64,000 bases of DNA from Rosellinia necatrix (GCA_021209875.1 JAGYVD010000010.1:1240001-1304000); one strand, 5' to 3'; positions 21,301-33,611 are shown, counted from the stretch's first letter. Program-made: numbers and translations. Notes: generated by a model from the sequence alone, not told the origin.

Positions 21301-24300
21301 AGTTGACATGCTCTCACTTTCTCCAAACCAATCCCAGACGGGAAAGAGCACCGGGTTTGAAGTCAAGACGTTTGTTAATGAGGAGATTCCGGGAGGCAAG
21401 AAGACATATATATTCCTCTCTAGTCATCAAGAGGAGCTCGGGTGCACAATTGCACTTCGAGGTGCGTCAACGCCCATACTCGCGCGGTTGAAGTATATTA
21501 CTGAGTTTATGGTTTATGTTGTCTACAATTTGAAGCTTGAATCATGCCTCATGCGCGATTCACTCATCCAGCTTCCCACCACAGAGGATCTGAGCAGAGG
21601 CTCCACTCAACAATCCTCAGATGAAAATGGTTCGTTAAACGCGACATGTATAGCGGAAATTCCCCAGTGTCATCTCGGGCCATCCTCTCCAGTCACCCTC
21701 GAAGATACCGTGGCAACCCAGGCTAGCGATGCAACGGCATCTAGTGTTATGGAAGCCAATAGCGGTGAAGGGTCAGAAGAAAAGCCTCACCCACCAAGCC
21801 ATTCAGAGCCGAAGCTCATATCTCTTCACGCATCTCATACGCGATTCTCTGAGGACCATCTTGATCTCGACGATGTCCCAATTCCCACTTTCTACAGTGA
21901 TATGGTTGCAAAGTACGAGACAAAAGTTCTCTCCGCTTCGCCTTTTGTTAAATTCCCCCAACCCTATCTGTTAATGAATGCACGGGAGCAGGAACGCAGA
22001 TTGGTGCACCTTAAACGGTTGCGCGACCAAGACATTATCGAAGAACGTGGTGATGAAGAAAGGCCGAAGCTTCAAAAGTTCCAATTGATTAAGCCAGAGA
22101 TGGTACATCAAACTGGCCAGAAGGGCCCTCGACAAATCATGGAAGTACTACATGCCGTTCATGATGCTGAGTATGATAAGGCGCTTTACAATTACAAGAC
22201 GCAAACGAGATCGTGGGAGAATTACATTCAGGGCAACCTAGATCTTTTCAACCCATATGCCCATCAAAACATTGTGGTACTATACTCGGTAATCTGTACC
22301 GAAAACAAAATTCCATGCGAGGAGCCGCAGATGATGGCTCTAGGATTTTATAATGAGCACACGGACCCTAACAACACCATGCACCCTGATTTCACATTGG
22401 GACAGTATATTGAGGACGTCTGTTACGGTGCCGATACGACATGTACTTCGAGTAGCTGTGGTCGCAAAATGTACGAACATCATCGAACGTACGTCCATGG
22501 AGAGGCACGCATCACCGTCTTTATCGACCTTCAGACGAACGGCAAATCTCGAGGAGACAACCTGACGATGTGGAGCTATTGCAAGATCTGCAAACGAGAA
22601 ACGCGTGAGATCGAGATGTCTAGATCAACCTGGAAATACTCGTTTGGTAAATACCTGGAGCTTTCGTTCTGGAGCCGGGGAACTCATCTAGTCAGGGATG
22701 AGAGTTTAGGGGGTTGGAATTGTCCTCACGACCATCATCGAGATCATATCCGTTACTTTGGACTAGAAGACAAAATTATCCGAGTCCATTATGATCCTAT
22801 CGATCTCCTCGAGATTATCGTCCCCCGAGCGAGGATCACTTGGAAGGTCGAACACGACCTCAATATGAAGAACGAGATCTTTACTCATTGTCAAGATAGA
22901 TGGTCGCGATTTACTACTTCCGTAAAAGCAAGACTCAAGGCCATAAGATTGGATAACATTGTCCCGGAGAAGGCCGAGCCCTGCAAAGCAGAAATCGAGC
23001 GACTCACAAAGAAAATCCAAGATGAGCACGCCTCCCTTATCCGAAAGCTGCAGGAAAAGTATATGAATTCGAGATACTATGAAGTCATCCCTTTCAATAT
23101 CGTTCTCCGGGAGATGTTAGTAAAGGTCACTGAGTGGGATGCCGCCTTCGCTAAGTTCGAAGCTGATTTTCTACCTTCAGACAAGGATATCAGAAGGCTC
23201 ACCTTGATACAGTTGCGTAAAATGTTCTCGGATGAATCAAAGGAGACATTATCCGGCATGGATACCATTCCCGACGGCATAGAACTCACGGAGAAGAGTA
23301 ATCAACAATCTGCTATAGACGACAATACGAAAGAGGAAACTCACCTTTCAGAAGTCAGCCCTAACAATTCTCAGCCAGAAGCAGCTGACGAAAAAACAGT
23401 GGAAGCCATGACTCCTCGAGAAATGGCCTTTGTATCTACACCAGATGCCACATTAGAGCGGATAGAACCGTTGGATTTAGCCACCCCTAAATCTCCAGTA
23501 CAGGTGGCCATTTCACTAGACAACATGCGAGAAGCTATCACACCTACCCCAACACCCTTTGCCACCAACGACATCCCAGAAACGCCGAGTACCTCTGGGC
23601 CCGCCCCTTCAAGCCCAACTACTAAACCACCGCATATATCGGTTGCGGAGCAGATTGAGCAATTACGCTACAAACAACAAACAGCTCTGGCCGCCAACGC
23701 AAATCGTTCAGCTAAGAATGGCTCACAATTAGGTACCACTACCAACCCACAAAAGGTAGTACCGGACCACGGCTCTTCCCGTAGGATGGGTTTGAACGTG
23801 TCACCGCCTATGATCCGTGCCATTTCACAGCCGGCAGCTGCTTTGCCTACACTACCTCGCGTTAACTCCGCGATAGGCAAAAGAGCATTTGGGATATCCA
23901 AGGAAAAAGATAAGGTCAACCTGTCGGATGCTCTAATCGGAAAGGAACCTCGCAAGCCACTCCCGACCAATGAGCCAGTTAAAAGCGAAAAGAAGCTCTT
24001 TAACCTTAGACAACACCGCAAGGGTAACCCATCTTCTATTCCGCGGTTCGTAGGGAAGAGGGATTCCAGAGTCTCTACCATACGCAAGCATTTTGAACAG
24101 CTTAGCCGTGAATTTGAAAAGGAACGCGAAAAGGACAGAAAGAAGCGAGCAGCAAATATGTCTCATTCTCGACCTTTCCTTCAGCACTCAAAGACCAGGG
24201 CCACTGTTGAAGTTTACCAGGATGTAGCAGACGCGGTGAAGGAGCCTCCCCCCGTTGAAGACGATCAGACGGCAGGGAAAGACTACGCCGAACCAAGGAC

Positions 24301-25983
24301 ACCCGTGACTGCAGTGCCAACATCGCCCACAACGAACACTGAGACAGCACAGGAACCGACGACGGCCACCAGAACGTCGTTTGAAGAGCCCCAGCCTAGC
24401 CAAGAAACTACCGAAATCGAGGCGGATGACGCGACTCAGAATAACAGCCTTGGTTCCGCGGACGATGAACAGGGGGATAGTGATACTGAGAACTCCATTA
24501 TCGATGGTAGCACTCTCGAAGAGATCGCCGACTCTCTAGACTCGAGCACTGAGATTCCGCTAGAGCTCCCTAAACATGATAGGCTAAATTTCATGAAGGC
24601 GTTATCCAACTTCTGGAACGAGCGGTCGGCAAGCCAGTGGCCTGCGCTGGATTACCCCCTCAATGCCTCAGATCATATTTTTATCGATTCCGATATCATT
24701 GTCCGTGAATACGAGCCAAGTTCTGTCATTGCTTTTGCTCTCAGTTCTGAGGATTACAAAAACAAGCTACGTGGGTTCCACTGCCGAAAAGCCGGCCAAG
24801 CCACTCAATCATCATCTGATAGCGAGGGGACGGGCGACGAAGGTTCATGGCTTCATGAGCCCGTGACCGAAGAGCGCTTAGAAAGAAGTCTAGTTTACCA
24901 CTCTAGCAGCCATTACAAGTATCAATTTGCCGAGGGGTCAGCCAAAATGCATGTCAAAATCTTTTACGCAGAGCAATTCGACGCACTACGCCGGAAGTGC
25001 GGAGTGGCAGATCGCATAGTGGAGTCACTCTCTCGGTGTGTGCCGTGGGACTCGAAAGGCGGCAAAACGAAATCGGTCTTTCTGAAGACGCAGGATGACC
25101 GTTTAGTGATGAAGGTAGGCTATAGGGGGACTACGTAGTGTCGACGTATTGAACTAACACTGAGGTAGTCGTTGTCGCAAATCGAAACCCAAGCGTTCCT
25201 GAAATTCGCACCAGCATATTTTAGCATAATGGCCGAGGCGTTATTTCACGAGTTGCCATCAGTCATTGCCAAGATGCTTGGCTTCTTCCAAGTCGTCATC
25301 AAGAATCCGGTAACCAACACGGAGATCAAACTCGACCTACTCGTCATGGAGAATTTGTTTTACGATCGGGAACCGACACGCATCTTCGATCTCAAGGGAT
25401 CGATGCGGAACCGAAAAATCCAATCGACCGGGGAACAGAACGAGGTCCTGTTGGACGAAAACATGGTTGAATACATCTACGAGTCCCCATTGTTTGCGCG
25501 AGAGCATTCAAAGAAGCTGCTTAGAGCATCAGTCTTTAATGATACGCTGTTCTTGGCACGACAGGACGTGATGGACTACTCACTGATGATTGCTGTTGAC
25601 GAGGTAAAAAAGGAGCTCGTAGTCGGCATTATAGATTGTATTCGCACGTACACGTGGGATAAAAAGCTTGAAAGTTGGATTAAAGACAGGGGATTTGCTG
25701 GTGGCGGTCGCAACAGGCCAACTGTGACGAGTCCCAAGGAGTACAAGTCACGATTCCGAGAGGCCATGGCCAGGTAAGCGGCTCCTCACACACACCCCGG
25801 ACCCCCCTCCCCGGTAAAGTCGTGACAGCGACACTAACGCCTCGCAGATACATCCTTCAAGCACCAAACTGTTGGCATTTGTTCAACGCGCAGATAGGGC
25901 CAGGTAGGCAACGCAGCGAGGCCAATGCTGCTGGCGATGACGGCACGGCAAATGAAAGTGGACTTTTAGAAACAGCCACATGA
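18346..25983 (+). CDS. FAB1: 1-phosphatidylinositol-3-phosphate 5-kinase Fab1/PIKfyve
   Basis: Makes PI(3,5)P2 on vacuolar and endosomal membranes. Exons: start to 25114, 25169-25773 and 25848-25983, with introns of 54 and 74 nt; about 2,500 aa. Counted from codon 18449, a FYVE zinc finger lies at about 398-460 (CKECFLCGSPFSAFRRKHHCRTCG, the R(R/K)HHCR signature). A TCP-1/Cpn60-like region is at about 770-1040 (GCTIALRGAST), then the cysteine-rich conserved region (CSSSSCGRKMYEHHRTYVH). The PIP kinase domain spans the C-terminal exons, with DLKGSMRNR, the catalytic MDYSLMIAVDE, IDCIRTYTWDKKLE and the TSPKEYKSRFREAM tail. The frame is open from 18338 but has no ATG before 18449. ATG 18346 is one base out of phase and enters frame only if the C6 run at 18382-18387 is one base shorter. 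Confidence 0.93.
18382..18387 (+). other. C6 homopolymer with apparent frameshift in Fab1 5' end
   Basis: Reading from ATG 18346 gives MSTKKSILSPMSPPEPCLYR and then a stop at 18406. With one C fewer, the same ATG runs on as SLASTGERSRRPSTASS into the long Fab1 frame. No GT-AG intron of sensible size restores the phase from this ATG. Confidence 0.6.
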
Positions 25984-26732
25984 CGAATTGAGTTGGAATA
26001 GTCCGAGATGATTCACGGCCGCAACCATTTCAGGAAGGGGAAGGGGGGATCAGAAAGGATAGCCACCATCGATGATCATGGTAGGGATATGATGATTATG
26101 TGGTGCGCAATTGTATGCTTTACATACTCTTCGGAAGATACCCCACGTAGAGCAATTTTGCTGGTTGATGAAATATGTCAAGGGATTGGCGACGTCGAAC
26201 TACCTACCTACCACTGTATCTTCCACTTAACTACCCAGGTATCAGGTATCAGTGAGGCAGAGCTATTTGAACTTCCCTACCCGTCTACATGGTAGTGTGG
26301 GATGAGGTAGGCAGGTAAAAGATTAGTTAGTGCCTGAGTTCTTTTTGTCCCCACTAAAAAAGTGCCAAGTCCGCCTGGGCAGCATCAAAGTGCCGACAGT
26401 AGCCTACCCACCTCGTGCAGACCTGCCTGCCAGCACCCACCGTCCATGCGTATGTACCTCCCAAAATAGCTGGTAATTACAGCAGTAGCCATACCTACCT
26501 AGGTAACCTTGAGATGGTTCATGCAGTGGGTGCAGTAACAACCTACCTACCTACCTACCTACCTACTACCTACCTATAGGTAGGTCGGTAGTCTAAGTAT
26601 CGACTAAGTCAGTACTACTTAGTACCAACTCTCAACCAGCATAGACATTTAATCATGGACAAAGCGGCATAAGTGCTGGAAGACCATCTCTATAAAATCA
26701 ACCCATGCTCCTATTCAAGACATGAGGGGAAG
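25984..26732. other. Intergenic, Fab1 to Mdm12, with ACCTACC repeats
   Basis: Contains a dense cluster of ACCT/ACCTACC units (26481-26592) and a nearby TAGGTAGGTCGG inverted partner (26577-26591). It forms the 3' end of Fab1 and the promoter of Mdm12. No gene is supported. Confidence 0.6.
26541..26592. repeat. ACCT tetranucleotide microsatellite with inverted TAGG arm
   Basis: A row of ACCT units interrupted once by ACTACC is followed directly by ATAGGTAGGTCGGTAG, so the region can fold back on itself. Similar TAGGTA/ACCTA patches recur at 6653-6677, 17320, 62345-62380, 62556-62580 and 63127-63180. Confidence 0.9.
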
Positions 26733-28535
26733 ATGTCGATAGACTTAAATTGGGAAACACTGACGGGTGGCCCCGACGGGACCGCCTTAGCAGAGCATAT
26801 CCGGGACTTCATCCATGTCAAATTCCAGGCGGTGCCGCTGCCGCGCTTCATCAAGTCCGTCACCGTGCACGAGTTTGACTTTGGGAAGATCCCGCCCAGC
26901 GTCGTGCTCAAGGACATCAGCGACCCCCTGCCGGATTTCTACGAGGACGACTACGAGTCGGACGAGGAGGAGGACGCCGGCGGAAACGAGGACGACGACG
27001 AGGGGGTGCCGGATGCCATACGAGCCGCCGAGCGGCGTCGCAGGGCCGAGCAGCGCGCCATAGACGGAGGGGGCGGCGGTGGCGGCGGTGGCGCCACGGG
27101 CAGGGCCGCCGGTAACGCCAGCGGGACCACGACGCCCTTTGGCGAGGGCTTCTTCCCGCCGCACGTCCACAGCGCCGGCCTCCGGAACGCGCCGGGGACC
27201 GCCGCCGACCTCGCCAGCCCGTTCCTCGGCCTGGGCATGTCGGCACACGGCATCCCCGGCGGGCCGTCCGGGATGCACTACTTCCAGTCGAAGCTCGGCC
27301 CGGGCTGGTCTGGCACGCAGACGCCGCTCGCCGCCGCCGCTGCCGCCGCCGCCGCCTCCGCGGGCGCGCAGCACCTGAACGGCTGGCTCGACGCGACGGC
27401 GGCGCAGGCGCAGGCGCACCGCTCGCCGGCACAAGCGCAGATGCAGATGCAGACCACGAGTCACAGCTACCGCTCCAGCTCGAACAACTCGGGGCGCCAC
27501 AGGCACCTGTCCCAGGGCTCCATCTCGGTCGAGAACTTCCCTAGCAGCAGCGTCGGCGGCGGCGGCGGCGGCGGCAACAGCACGCTAGCGGTACCGTCAC
27601 ACCCGCTGCGGGAGAAGCACAGCGTGTCGACACTGGCGCCGACGTCGGAGGCGTCCGCGGGGGCATCGCGGCCCCCGACGCGCGAGGGTCCGGGGACGAG
27701 CCCGCTCGCTGGTGGGTCGTTATCGGCAGGGTCGGCGGCGGCAGGGACTCAGCATGGCAGCGGCGGGGGCTTCCGGAACGAGAAGTCGCAGGCGTACTCG
27801 AAGTCGAAGGCGACGGCGGCGGTGGAGGATGACGACGACGACGACGACGACAAGGGGGAAGTAGAGAAGGCCAAGAAGGGCGGGCGCAAGGCGGCGGACC
27901 AGGAGCCGCGCACGGACGACATGCAGGCCGTGTTCCGGATCCGGTACGCGGGCGACGTGCGGCTCGAGCTGACGGCCATGATCCTGCTCGACTACCCGAT
28001 GCCGAGCTTCGTGGGCATCCCGCTGAAGCTCAACATCACCGGCCTCACGTTCGACGGCGTCGGCGTCATCGCCTACATCCGGAAGCGCGTGCACTTCTGT
28101 TTCCTGAGCCCCGAGGACGCCATCGCGGCCGTGGGGGAGGAGGACGACGACGACGGCGGCGGCGACGGCGACGAGGGGGACGACGAAGCTAGGGCCCCAG
28201 CACCCGCGCCCGCACCCCCTTCCCCGGAGTATTATCATCAGCAGCATCAGCAGCATCAGCAGCAGCATTATCAAGCCGGCTCTCGCCCTGCGACGCGCGC
28301 AGGGCCCGGGAACGACGCCGCCAGAGCCGAGGACCGAACGCCCAGGTCCAGGGGCAAGGGCAGGATGGGCGGCCTGCTGCAGGAGATCCGCGTCGAGAGC
28401 GAGATCGGCCAGCGCGAGGGCAGCAAACAGAGCCTCAAGAACGTCGGTAAGGTCGAGAAGTTCGTGCTCGAGCAGGTCCGGCGCATCTTCGAGGAGGAGT
28501 TCGTGTATCCTAGCTTCTGGACATTCCTGGTCTGA
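26733..28535 (+). CDS. MDM12: ERMES complex subunit Mdm12
   Basis: Cytosolic SMP-domain subunit of the ER-mitochondria encounter structure, which moves lipids between the two membranes. The ATG at 26733 starts the conserved [10 protein letters not shown], and the protein is 600 aa with no intron. The N-terminal half of the SMP domain contains [19 protein letters not shown] and [21 protein letters not shown]. An unusually long low-complexity insertion follows (about residues 70-390: acidic, poly-Gly, poly-Ala, Gln-rich and an Asp run). The second SMP part is [19 protein letters not shown] and [17 protein letters not shown]. Another acidic/Gln insert precedes the tail [21 protein letters not shown], the family's typical end. 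Yeast Mdm12 is about 270 aa. The gene is much richer in GC than its surroundings. Confidence 0.95.
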   Translation: MSIDLNWETLTGGPDGTALAEHIRDFIHVKFQAVPLPRFIKSVTVHEFDFGKIPPSVVLKDISDPLPDFYEDDYESDEEEDAGGNEDDDEGVPDAIRAAERRRRAEQRAIDGGGGGGGGGATGRAAGNASGTTTPFGEGFFPPHVHSAGLRNAPGTAADLASPFLGLGMSAHGIPGGPSGMHYFQSKLGPGWSGTQTPLAAAAAAAAASAGAQHLNGWLDATAAQAQAHRSPAQAQMQMQTTSHSYRSSSNNSGRHRHLSQGSISVENFPSSSVGGGGGGGNSTLAVPSHPLREKHSVSTLAPTSEASAGASRPPTREGPGTSPLAGGSLSAGSAAAGTQHGSGGGFRNEKSQAYSKSKATAAVEDDDDDDDDKGEVEKAKKGGRKAADQEPRTDDMQAVFRIRYAGDVRLELTAMILLDYPMPSFVGIPLKLNITGLTFDGVGVIAYIRKRVHFCFLSPEDAIAAVGEEDDDDGGGDGDEGDDEARAPAPAPAPPSPEYYHQQHQQHQQQHYQAGSRPATRAGPGNDAARAEDRTPRSRGKGRMGGLLQEIRVESEIGQREGSKQSLKNVGKVEKFVLEQVRRIFEEEFVYPSFWTFLV

Positions 28536-29250
28536 AGAGAAATATGCCTACTAGTATCGCGAATCTACGGGCATTCATATACCGAAATTCGTATGCCGTG
28601 ATCGCAGATCACTTAGCCAAGGGAAGTATGTCCTGGCTTGTCTCCTGGTTGACCCCCGTGAAGTGCTCTGCTACGGGGCTCCGGCATTTTATGCTGGCGT
28701 AGGCTTACGGACGTCATAGCTGATGATTAACCTGGGATGTGCCCTATGGGAAGGCATCTTTCTATAGAGCTCTTTGAAATGAGAAGTCTTAGTTGATTTA
28801 TATCTACCTAGGTAGAAATGTCTCTTCCATTGATGCGAAGTGAGTTGTCCGAGTTGGTCATCCAGCTACCTATAACGTCAACATACATTCCTTCCCATTT
28901 CAACCCTTCAGTACCTAAGAATTGTCCCTTAGAATCTTGTACGCGGCGTAGCGGAAGGTGTCGTGAGGCAAATGGCCTTGTGCCCCTTATGCGTTCCCTC
29001 GACCTATTATTTCAAAGCCTAGATCCTATGCCATTATCATGACTTTCTCCAAGCGGGCCTATCGGACCAGAAAATCGTGGCATTTCCCATACATGTATAC
29101 GTTTGATATGTGTGAGACGAGCAAGTTGGCATCCATTGCTCCTTAAATGCCTAGCCCGCATTGATATAGTGACTAAATTCGCCAAGGCAAAAAGATTCCG
29201 GCTGTCCTCTGAATGATCAGAGAATGCAACATTGCTTCATATTTGTCGAT
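28536..29250. other. 3' region between convergent Mdm12 and a membrane protein
   Basis: 715 bases, no recognisable gene. GC content drops sharply right after the Mdm12 stop codon. Confidence 0.5.
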
Positions 29251-29808
29251 TCATGTATTCTTACCAATACAGCATAGCATATCCTCTGTTGTTGGTAGTG
29301 GTTTGATCATTCGATTCTCTTTTCCACCCATATCGTCATCCCCAGCCGGCATCTCATGGAGAGCGGCGGGGAGCTCTTGAGGCATAGCAATCTCTCCAAG
29401 GAGCTCATGGGGCAAGGCGTCCTTTGTTTCGGATAGTTCCTGGGCTATCCGTTGACTATCCATCTCTTGTCTCATGGTCTGGGGGTCACTTGGAAGCTCC
29501 GACTTTCCAAATTTCAAGCTTACGTCCTCTCGGCTGTTGGCCTCCCTTTTTTTCAGTGCATCCTCTCTTTCCTGTCTCCATGTTCGATGTATCATCCAGT
29601 ATAGAGGAAAAAAGACAGCCACGAATATTACACCGATAATAATCGCTATCACCTTTCCAGAATCGTACACAGCTTGAGGTGATCGCTTAACATGTGAAAT
29701 TCCCCAAGTGATCGAACCCAGCTCTCTTGAAGAGGGCTCGGAAGGTTGAATATACATCTCGCCTCCGGGGCCAAGTGATGAGACGTCCGGGTCTGTCTTG
29801 GGAGTCAT
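29251..29808 (-). CDS. Small single-pass membrane protein of unknown function
   Basis: A 185-aa protein that I cannot assign. Residues 1-50 are polar. A strongly hydrophobic segment, VIAIIIGVIFVAVFFPLYWM (about 53-72), is flanked by a Lys before and by basic residues after it (IHRTWRQ), which suggests a type III/I topology with the C-terminus in the cytosol. The cytosolic tail is charged, first basic (EDALKKREAN) and then acidic with Glu/Met/Pro-rich patches, probably disordered. No cleavable signal peptide is evident. It is intronless as called; the last residues (CCIGKNT) may be an artefact of reading through a splice donor. It sits at the edge between core genes and the AT-rich tract. Confidence 0.55.
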   Translation of the reverse strand: MTPKTDPDVSSLGPGGEMYIQPSEPSSRELGSITWGISHVKRSPQAVYDSGKVIAIIIGVIFVAVFFPLYWMIHRTWRQEREDALKKREANSREDVSLKFGKSELPSDPQTMRQEMDSQRIAQELSETKDALPHELLGEIAMPQELPAALHEMPAGDDDMGGKENRMIKPLPTTEDMLCCIGKNT

Positions 29809-31802
29809 TAGTGGGACAGTTACTAGGCTTCAAAGGTTTTACGGGTTAATTACATACAAATGATGGTAGGACATAAAGCGTGTTGGACTTTTTGTGTCTC
29901 GCGTGCCGGCATTGAGGATTTATCCTTCTTGTGGGGTGAAAAAGCGCCGGAAAAATTCGAGCGTCTTAAATGTGAGAGTAAAGGTTAACTAATATCCTGG
30001 GGTTATTTATTCGAATGCCGTTAAAGGCCTTTATTACGAGGATAATGTCTATGATACGCTCAAGGTTACACCGTCAAGGCCTTTGGGAGACATTATAGAC
30101 TGCCGAGGGAAGGCCTCCAGAAACTGCGCCCGGTATCTTATGTTCCTATTTTTGGGATACCCGAGCCCATTGCCGATGACGCTGGGATCACTTTAGAGAT
30201 ATGATATAGCCCATCGGCCTCATCGATCTCCGGATGTGAGGACCTACAACTTGGAGCTATTTGTTAATGGCGTGTACTCAACACTATCACCTCACACTTC
30301 TGGGAAATAGAATCATAGTAATTAGAGGCCAGGAGTTAAAATACCTAGTCTAGGCAACGAACTCTAACCACGTCTCGGCATGACGGCGAACCCCGCCATC
30401 AAACCCCGCTGCTCGAATAAGGCTTAGGTTGAGATCTACTCACATATAATCGTCCGATCCAGAGCGGTCCGACATCGTATACGTCCTATTCCTGCGTAAT
30501 ACGTATCAATCCATCACTACCACCCTATTGTCAGGAACACCTTACGCTTAGGTGCCACCTTTGTCCCCTGGTTCTGTGATTGGCAAGCACTGCCTCGCCC
30601 CAGAAGAGCTCGGCAAAACACGGAGTAGATCGGCTGACCCGGTAGCCGCTGAGATTGTTGATGAAAGGAAACGCGCCTGGGAGGTCATCAAGGACGCATA
30701 CTGCGCCCCTATAACGTTGAGACCAGCCGAGAAGCGTAACTATGGTACAGATGTGTGAGGTGTGGAACCATTAACCATCCAGCTGGCCTATGAAAGACGT
30801 TTGGTGTCAATCCGATTGGTCCTTGCATTTGTCAGTGGCGCTCACGTTGGACGCTGAGGGAAGAGTATTATTCTGCGCTCCTTGCCTTCAAACGCTGCAG
30901 CCTTCGTCAGCTTTACGAACCTGAGCGTTTTTCTCATAAACGTGCCGAACCCTGAAAGGACATGGTAACTTGAAACACTTTCGATTTTGGTAATGCTGCC
31001 TCTACCTTCTACCACATCCATCTACTTGCGGATATGGAAGGCAGTGAAATACGGCGATGTTCATTTTCAAGGTGCACTCAACATCGTCGACGTTTAAATC
31101 CATAATCGGGTATCTAGGTAATCGTGTTGCAATCTGCTCGATAAGGCATCTATTGCTCGCAGTTTATTCATGTCCCCAATATAACCATACCCATCAAGCT
31201 ACCCAAGCGTTCTGAAGTCCTATCAACTTATGTCTTCAGCATAGCTAGTTACCGAGAGACAAAAAAACAGTGTCTACAAGAGCTGGCCCCATTTGAGGAT
31301 GAAATTCGTAAGGCTCAAATTTTGGATACGATGACGCTCTCTGGGATATTGCATTCATCTGACATCTTCATTTCACGAACATCTAAACTTTGTTATCCCT
31401 TATTCCAGACACTTCAAGATGCTTACATCATTCATTATGTCAAGAGAGAATATAACCTACTAGCGCATACCGTAATTGATGCTCCAATAGGGTCAACTCT
31501 ATTCTCCTTGGTTACAGCTGGTAGAATACTACATCTTGCCAAAACCAGTCGCACCGTATAACTGGCTATTTTGACTGTCCGTGGCGGCTAAGCACTAGAG
31601 CGCGTCTTATTACTTGTAACTACAAACCTGGATACGACCTAATGTAGGACTTACAGTCCAGGGACTGTATAATAATGCGCTTGAACAGTCTATAGGTTAG
31701 AATTTTTAGTTCGGCTTACGGAGCAATGAATTGTAAGCTGATTTCCTGTTTCGGTGAGCAGTAGGTATGGAGATCTGTGCATAGGTCTATAGAGGGCCGT
31801 TT
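29809..31802. other. AT-rich intergenic tract without a supported gene
   Basis: Two kilobases with many stops in all frames. A short open stretch at 30552-30758 (+) has coding-like composition and follows an AG acceptor-like site, but no partner exon is visible. A further open stretch at 31322-31561 has no recognisable motif. The tract may hold decayed genes. Confidence 0.4.
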
Positions 31803-32086
31803 GGGCCACTTGTGACAAAACGTAATTTCAAAAACGAAAGAAGCTGGACATTACCCCGCACATGTCACTTAATTTTTATCGTACGAACTATTCAAAGTGC
31901 TTTGTCCGTTTAATAGTACAGGTATAATACGGGAGCTGTCCGGCCTGTAGTAAGTTCTGCAGTTTAATACAAGCCGAACGGCCTGCGAAGCCCTCCTGTA
32001 TTAAGTTCTGCAGTCTAATAACCGGCCTACAGGCCAGACAGCCTACAGGTCGGACAGCCTGCGGGTCGTTTTGTCACAAGTGGTCC
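31803..32086. mobile_element. MITE-like element with terminal inverted repeats, copy A
   Basis: A 284-bp element bounded by inverted repeats of consensus GGRCCACTTGTGACAAAACG: left 31803-31822 in the direct sense, right end at 32086 as the reverse complement. It shares an internal block (AAGCTGGACATTA, CCCCGCAC, ATTCAAA, GGTATAATACGG) with a second element at 44057-44264. Compared with that copy it has about 100 extra bases near the right end, holding two 20-bp direct repeats around GTTCTGCAGT and several GCCTACAGG-type units. No coding capacity is present, so it would need a transposase from elsewhere. A clear target-site duplication was not found. Confidence 0.75.
31950..32022. repeat. Internal direct repeats of the MITE-like copy A
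   Basis: Two near-identical 20-mers, GTAAGTTCTGCAGTTTAATA and TTAAGTTCTGCAGTCTAATA, lie about 50 bp apart and differ mainly by a C/T transition, which marks a local duplication absent from the other copy. Confidence 0.8.
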
Positions 32087-33611
32087 CACTGGACCTCCGT
32101 CTAGGTCTTGACTTAAGACAGCTACTTTCTGCGGCGTACAGCAACGTTGGGATAATCCAGGTGGTACTTATTAGTTCGGCTTCATACGGTTTAATTACAA
32201 TACAACCAACAGGCAGAAAACCCCCCTCGCAATTTCGCGTCTCGTCTCTTACTTTTACCATCTTTTCTACCCAGTTATGCCTAGAATACGGGTCTACGAA
32301 GGTAATATATCCTTTAATATTTCCTTAGTTGGCGAACCTTGTTTTACTTACTCCGTACAAGATCATTGGTGACTTGTCAAACGGCAAACCCGACTTTCGC
32401 TTTCTTGACTAGAGCAGGGAGGCATACTTAGCGCTTCCTTTACCGCTCGATAGCCTGAGGGGCCGGAGTGACTAGTTCCCGTCATCAGACTTGCAAGCAA
32501 AGAGCTCACTAGCCAAGACATCCGTCTACAAGGAGGTTAGATGCCGCTAGATATGCGACAAGCGCTTGAGGAAGCTGAAGGAAGGGGCGATTATGACGGC
32601 GCAGCGTACAAGCAGAATTTGGACTTCTACGGGAAACTCAGGTAATTATCACGCCGATGGGTTTCCACAGGCAGAATTGTTGCTAGCCTTAAACCAATTC
32701 AGCGATGACATGAGAATGCAGTACACAATGTGCGATATGCATGCTTCGCCTTCTTTAAAATCCGTTGCAGAGTCGCCTTTCATATCTTTAGTAAATACCC
32801 TTCCTTTTCAGGGGGTGAAGGGTTCTGAAGATTATTTTGGAGGTTGTTGGTGACTTGACGACATGGAAGGGTGTTAATGAGGTGCAACAAGTCTCTTCAA
32901 GAATCAAGGCGGCAGCGCTTCAAGCATGCTTCACACATGTCCGCTGAAAACGGATCGGAAGGCGGCTAAAGCAACATTTGATTACGGATATACTTACCAC
33001 GACTGATGTATTTTACAGGTGGCTATACTAACTACGACATCATCAACGCAGCCGTAACTCGCTCGAGGATAGACAGGCCACAACAAGGATGATCGATCAA
33101 GGGATTAATGCCTACTTAATTTGAGGTTCTTCTTGATCCGCTGCCGTATCCGTTTAGTACGTAGAAGAAATTGACCTGCTAACACGGTCCTGATACAACT
33201 AAGGATTTTTCAAATTTCTAAATGAGAAGTTTGTTAATGCGTTATTGATTGTCAGTGTCCTCTTCCAAACGATACAGGGGCTGGTATTGTATTTAGCCAC
33301 AATCCCAGCCCCAGGTGGCTAAGACAAGATGAAGGGTAGGGTTACTTGCCGAGGCTCAATGGGCCTTGATCCCCTCAATGTAAGACATTACTTTACATAT
33401 GTTTATCATCATACACTACAAGCACATTGATATTTACTGACCTGGGAACTAAACTTACAACAACCTACTGGTGTTTAATATATATATATATAGCCTTGAC
33501 TCTTGATACCCCGCATATTGGCGTAAAACTGCGCGCTGCCGATTGGCCATCGTCCCTCCAGCACCCTCCCGTATTTTAGCGTATTTGCTACTCGCCGCAT
33601 TTTGGTAATCG
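32087..33611. other. AT-rich tract next to the MITE-like element
   Basis: Apart from the hydrolase relic at 32362-32860, this 1.5 kb has no supported gene. A TA microsatellite at 33478-33491 lies shortly before the acyl-CoA dehydrogenase gene. Confidence 0.45.
32362..32860 (+). pseudogene. Decayed alpha/beta hydrolase (proline iminopeptidase-like)
   Basis: One frame read through its stops resembles the centre of proline iminopeptidases. A stretch ending FRFLD-stop-S corresponds to the nucleophile elbow GQSWGG: the Gln codon is now TAG, the Ser codon AGC is kept, and one base is missing after it. Next, GGILSASFTAR is followed by stop-broken PEGPE and LASKELTSQDIR. The cap region DMRQALEEAEGRGDYDGAAYKQNLDFYGKL closely fits the family. 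After a splice-like GTAATT, AELLLALNQFSDDM continues it. At least three in-frame stops and one deletion make it non-functional. The identification rests on motif memory, not alignment, and the N-terminal part was not found. Confidence 0.55.

Noticed and set aside
26787..27506. Antisense ORF of 239 aa and several others over Mdm12
   Set aside because: Low-complexity Arg/Gly/Ala shadows of GC-rich repeats; Mdm12 frame is unambiguous.
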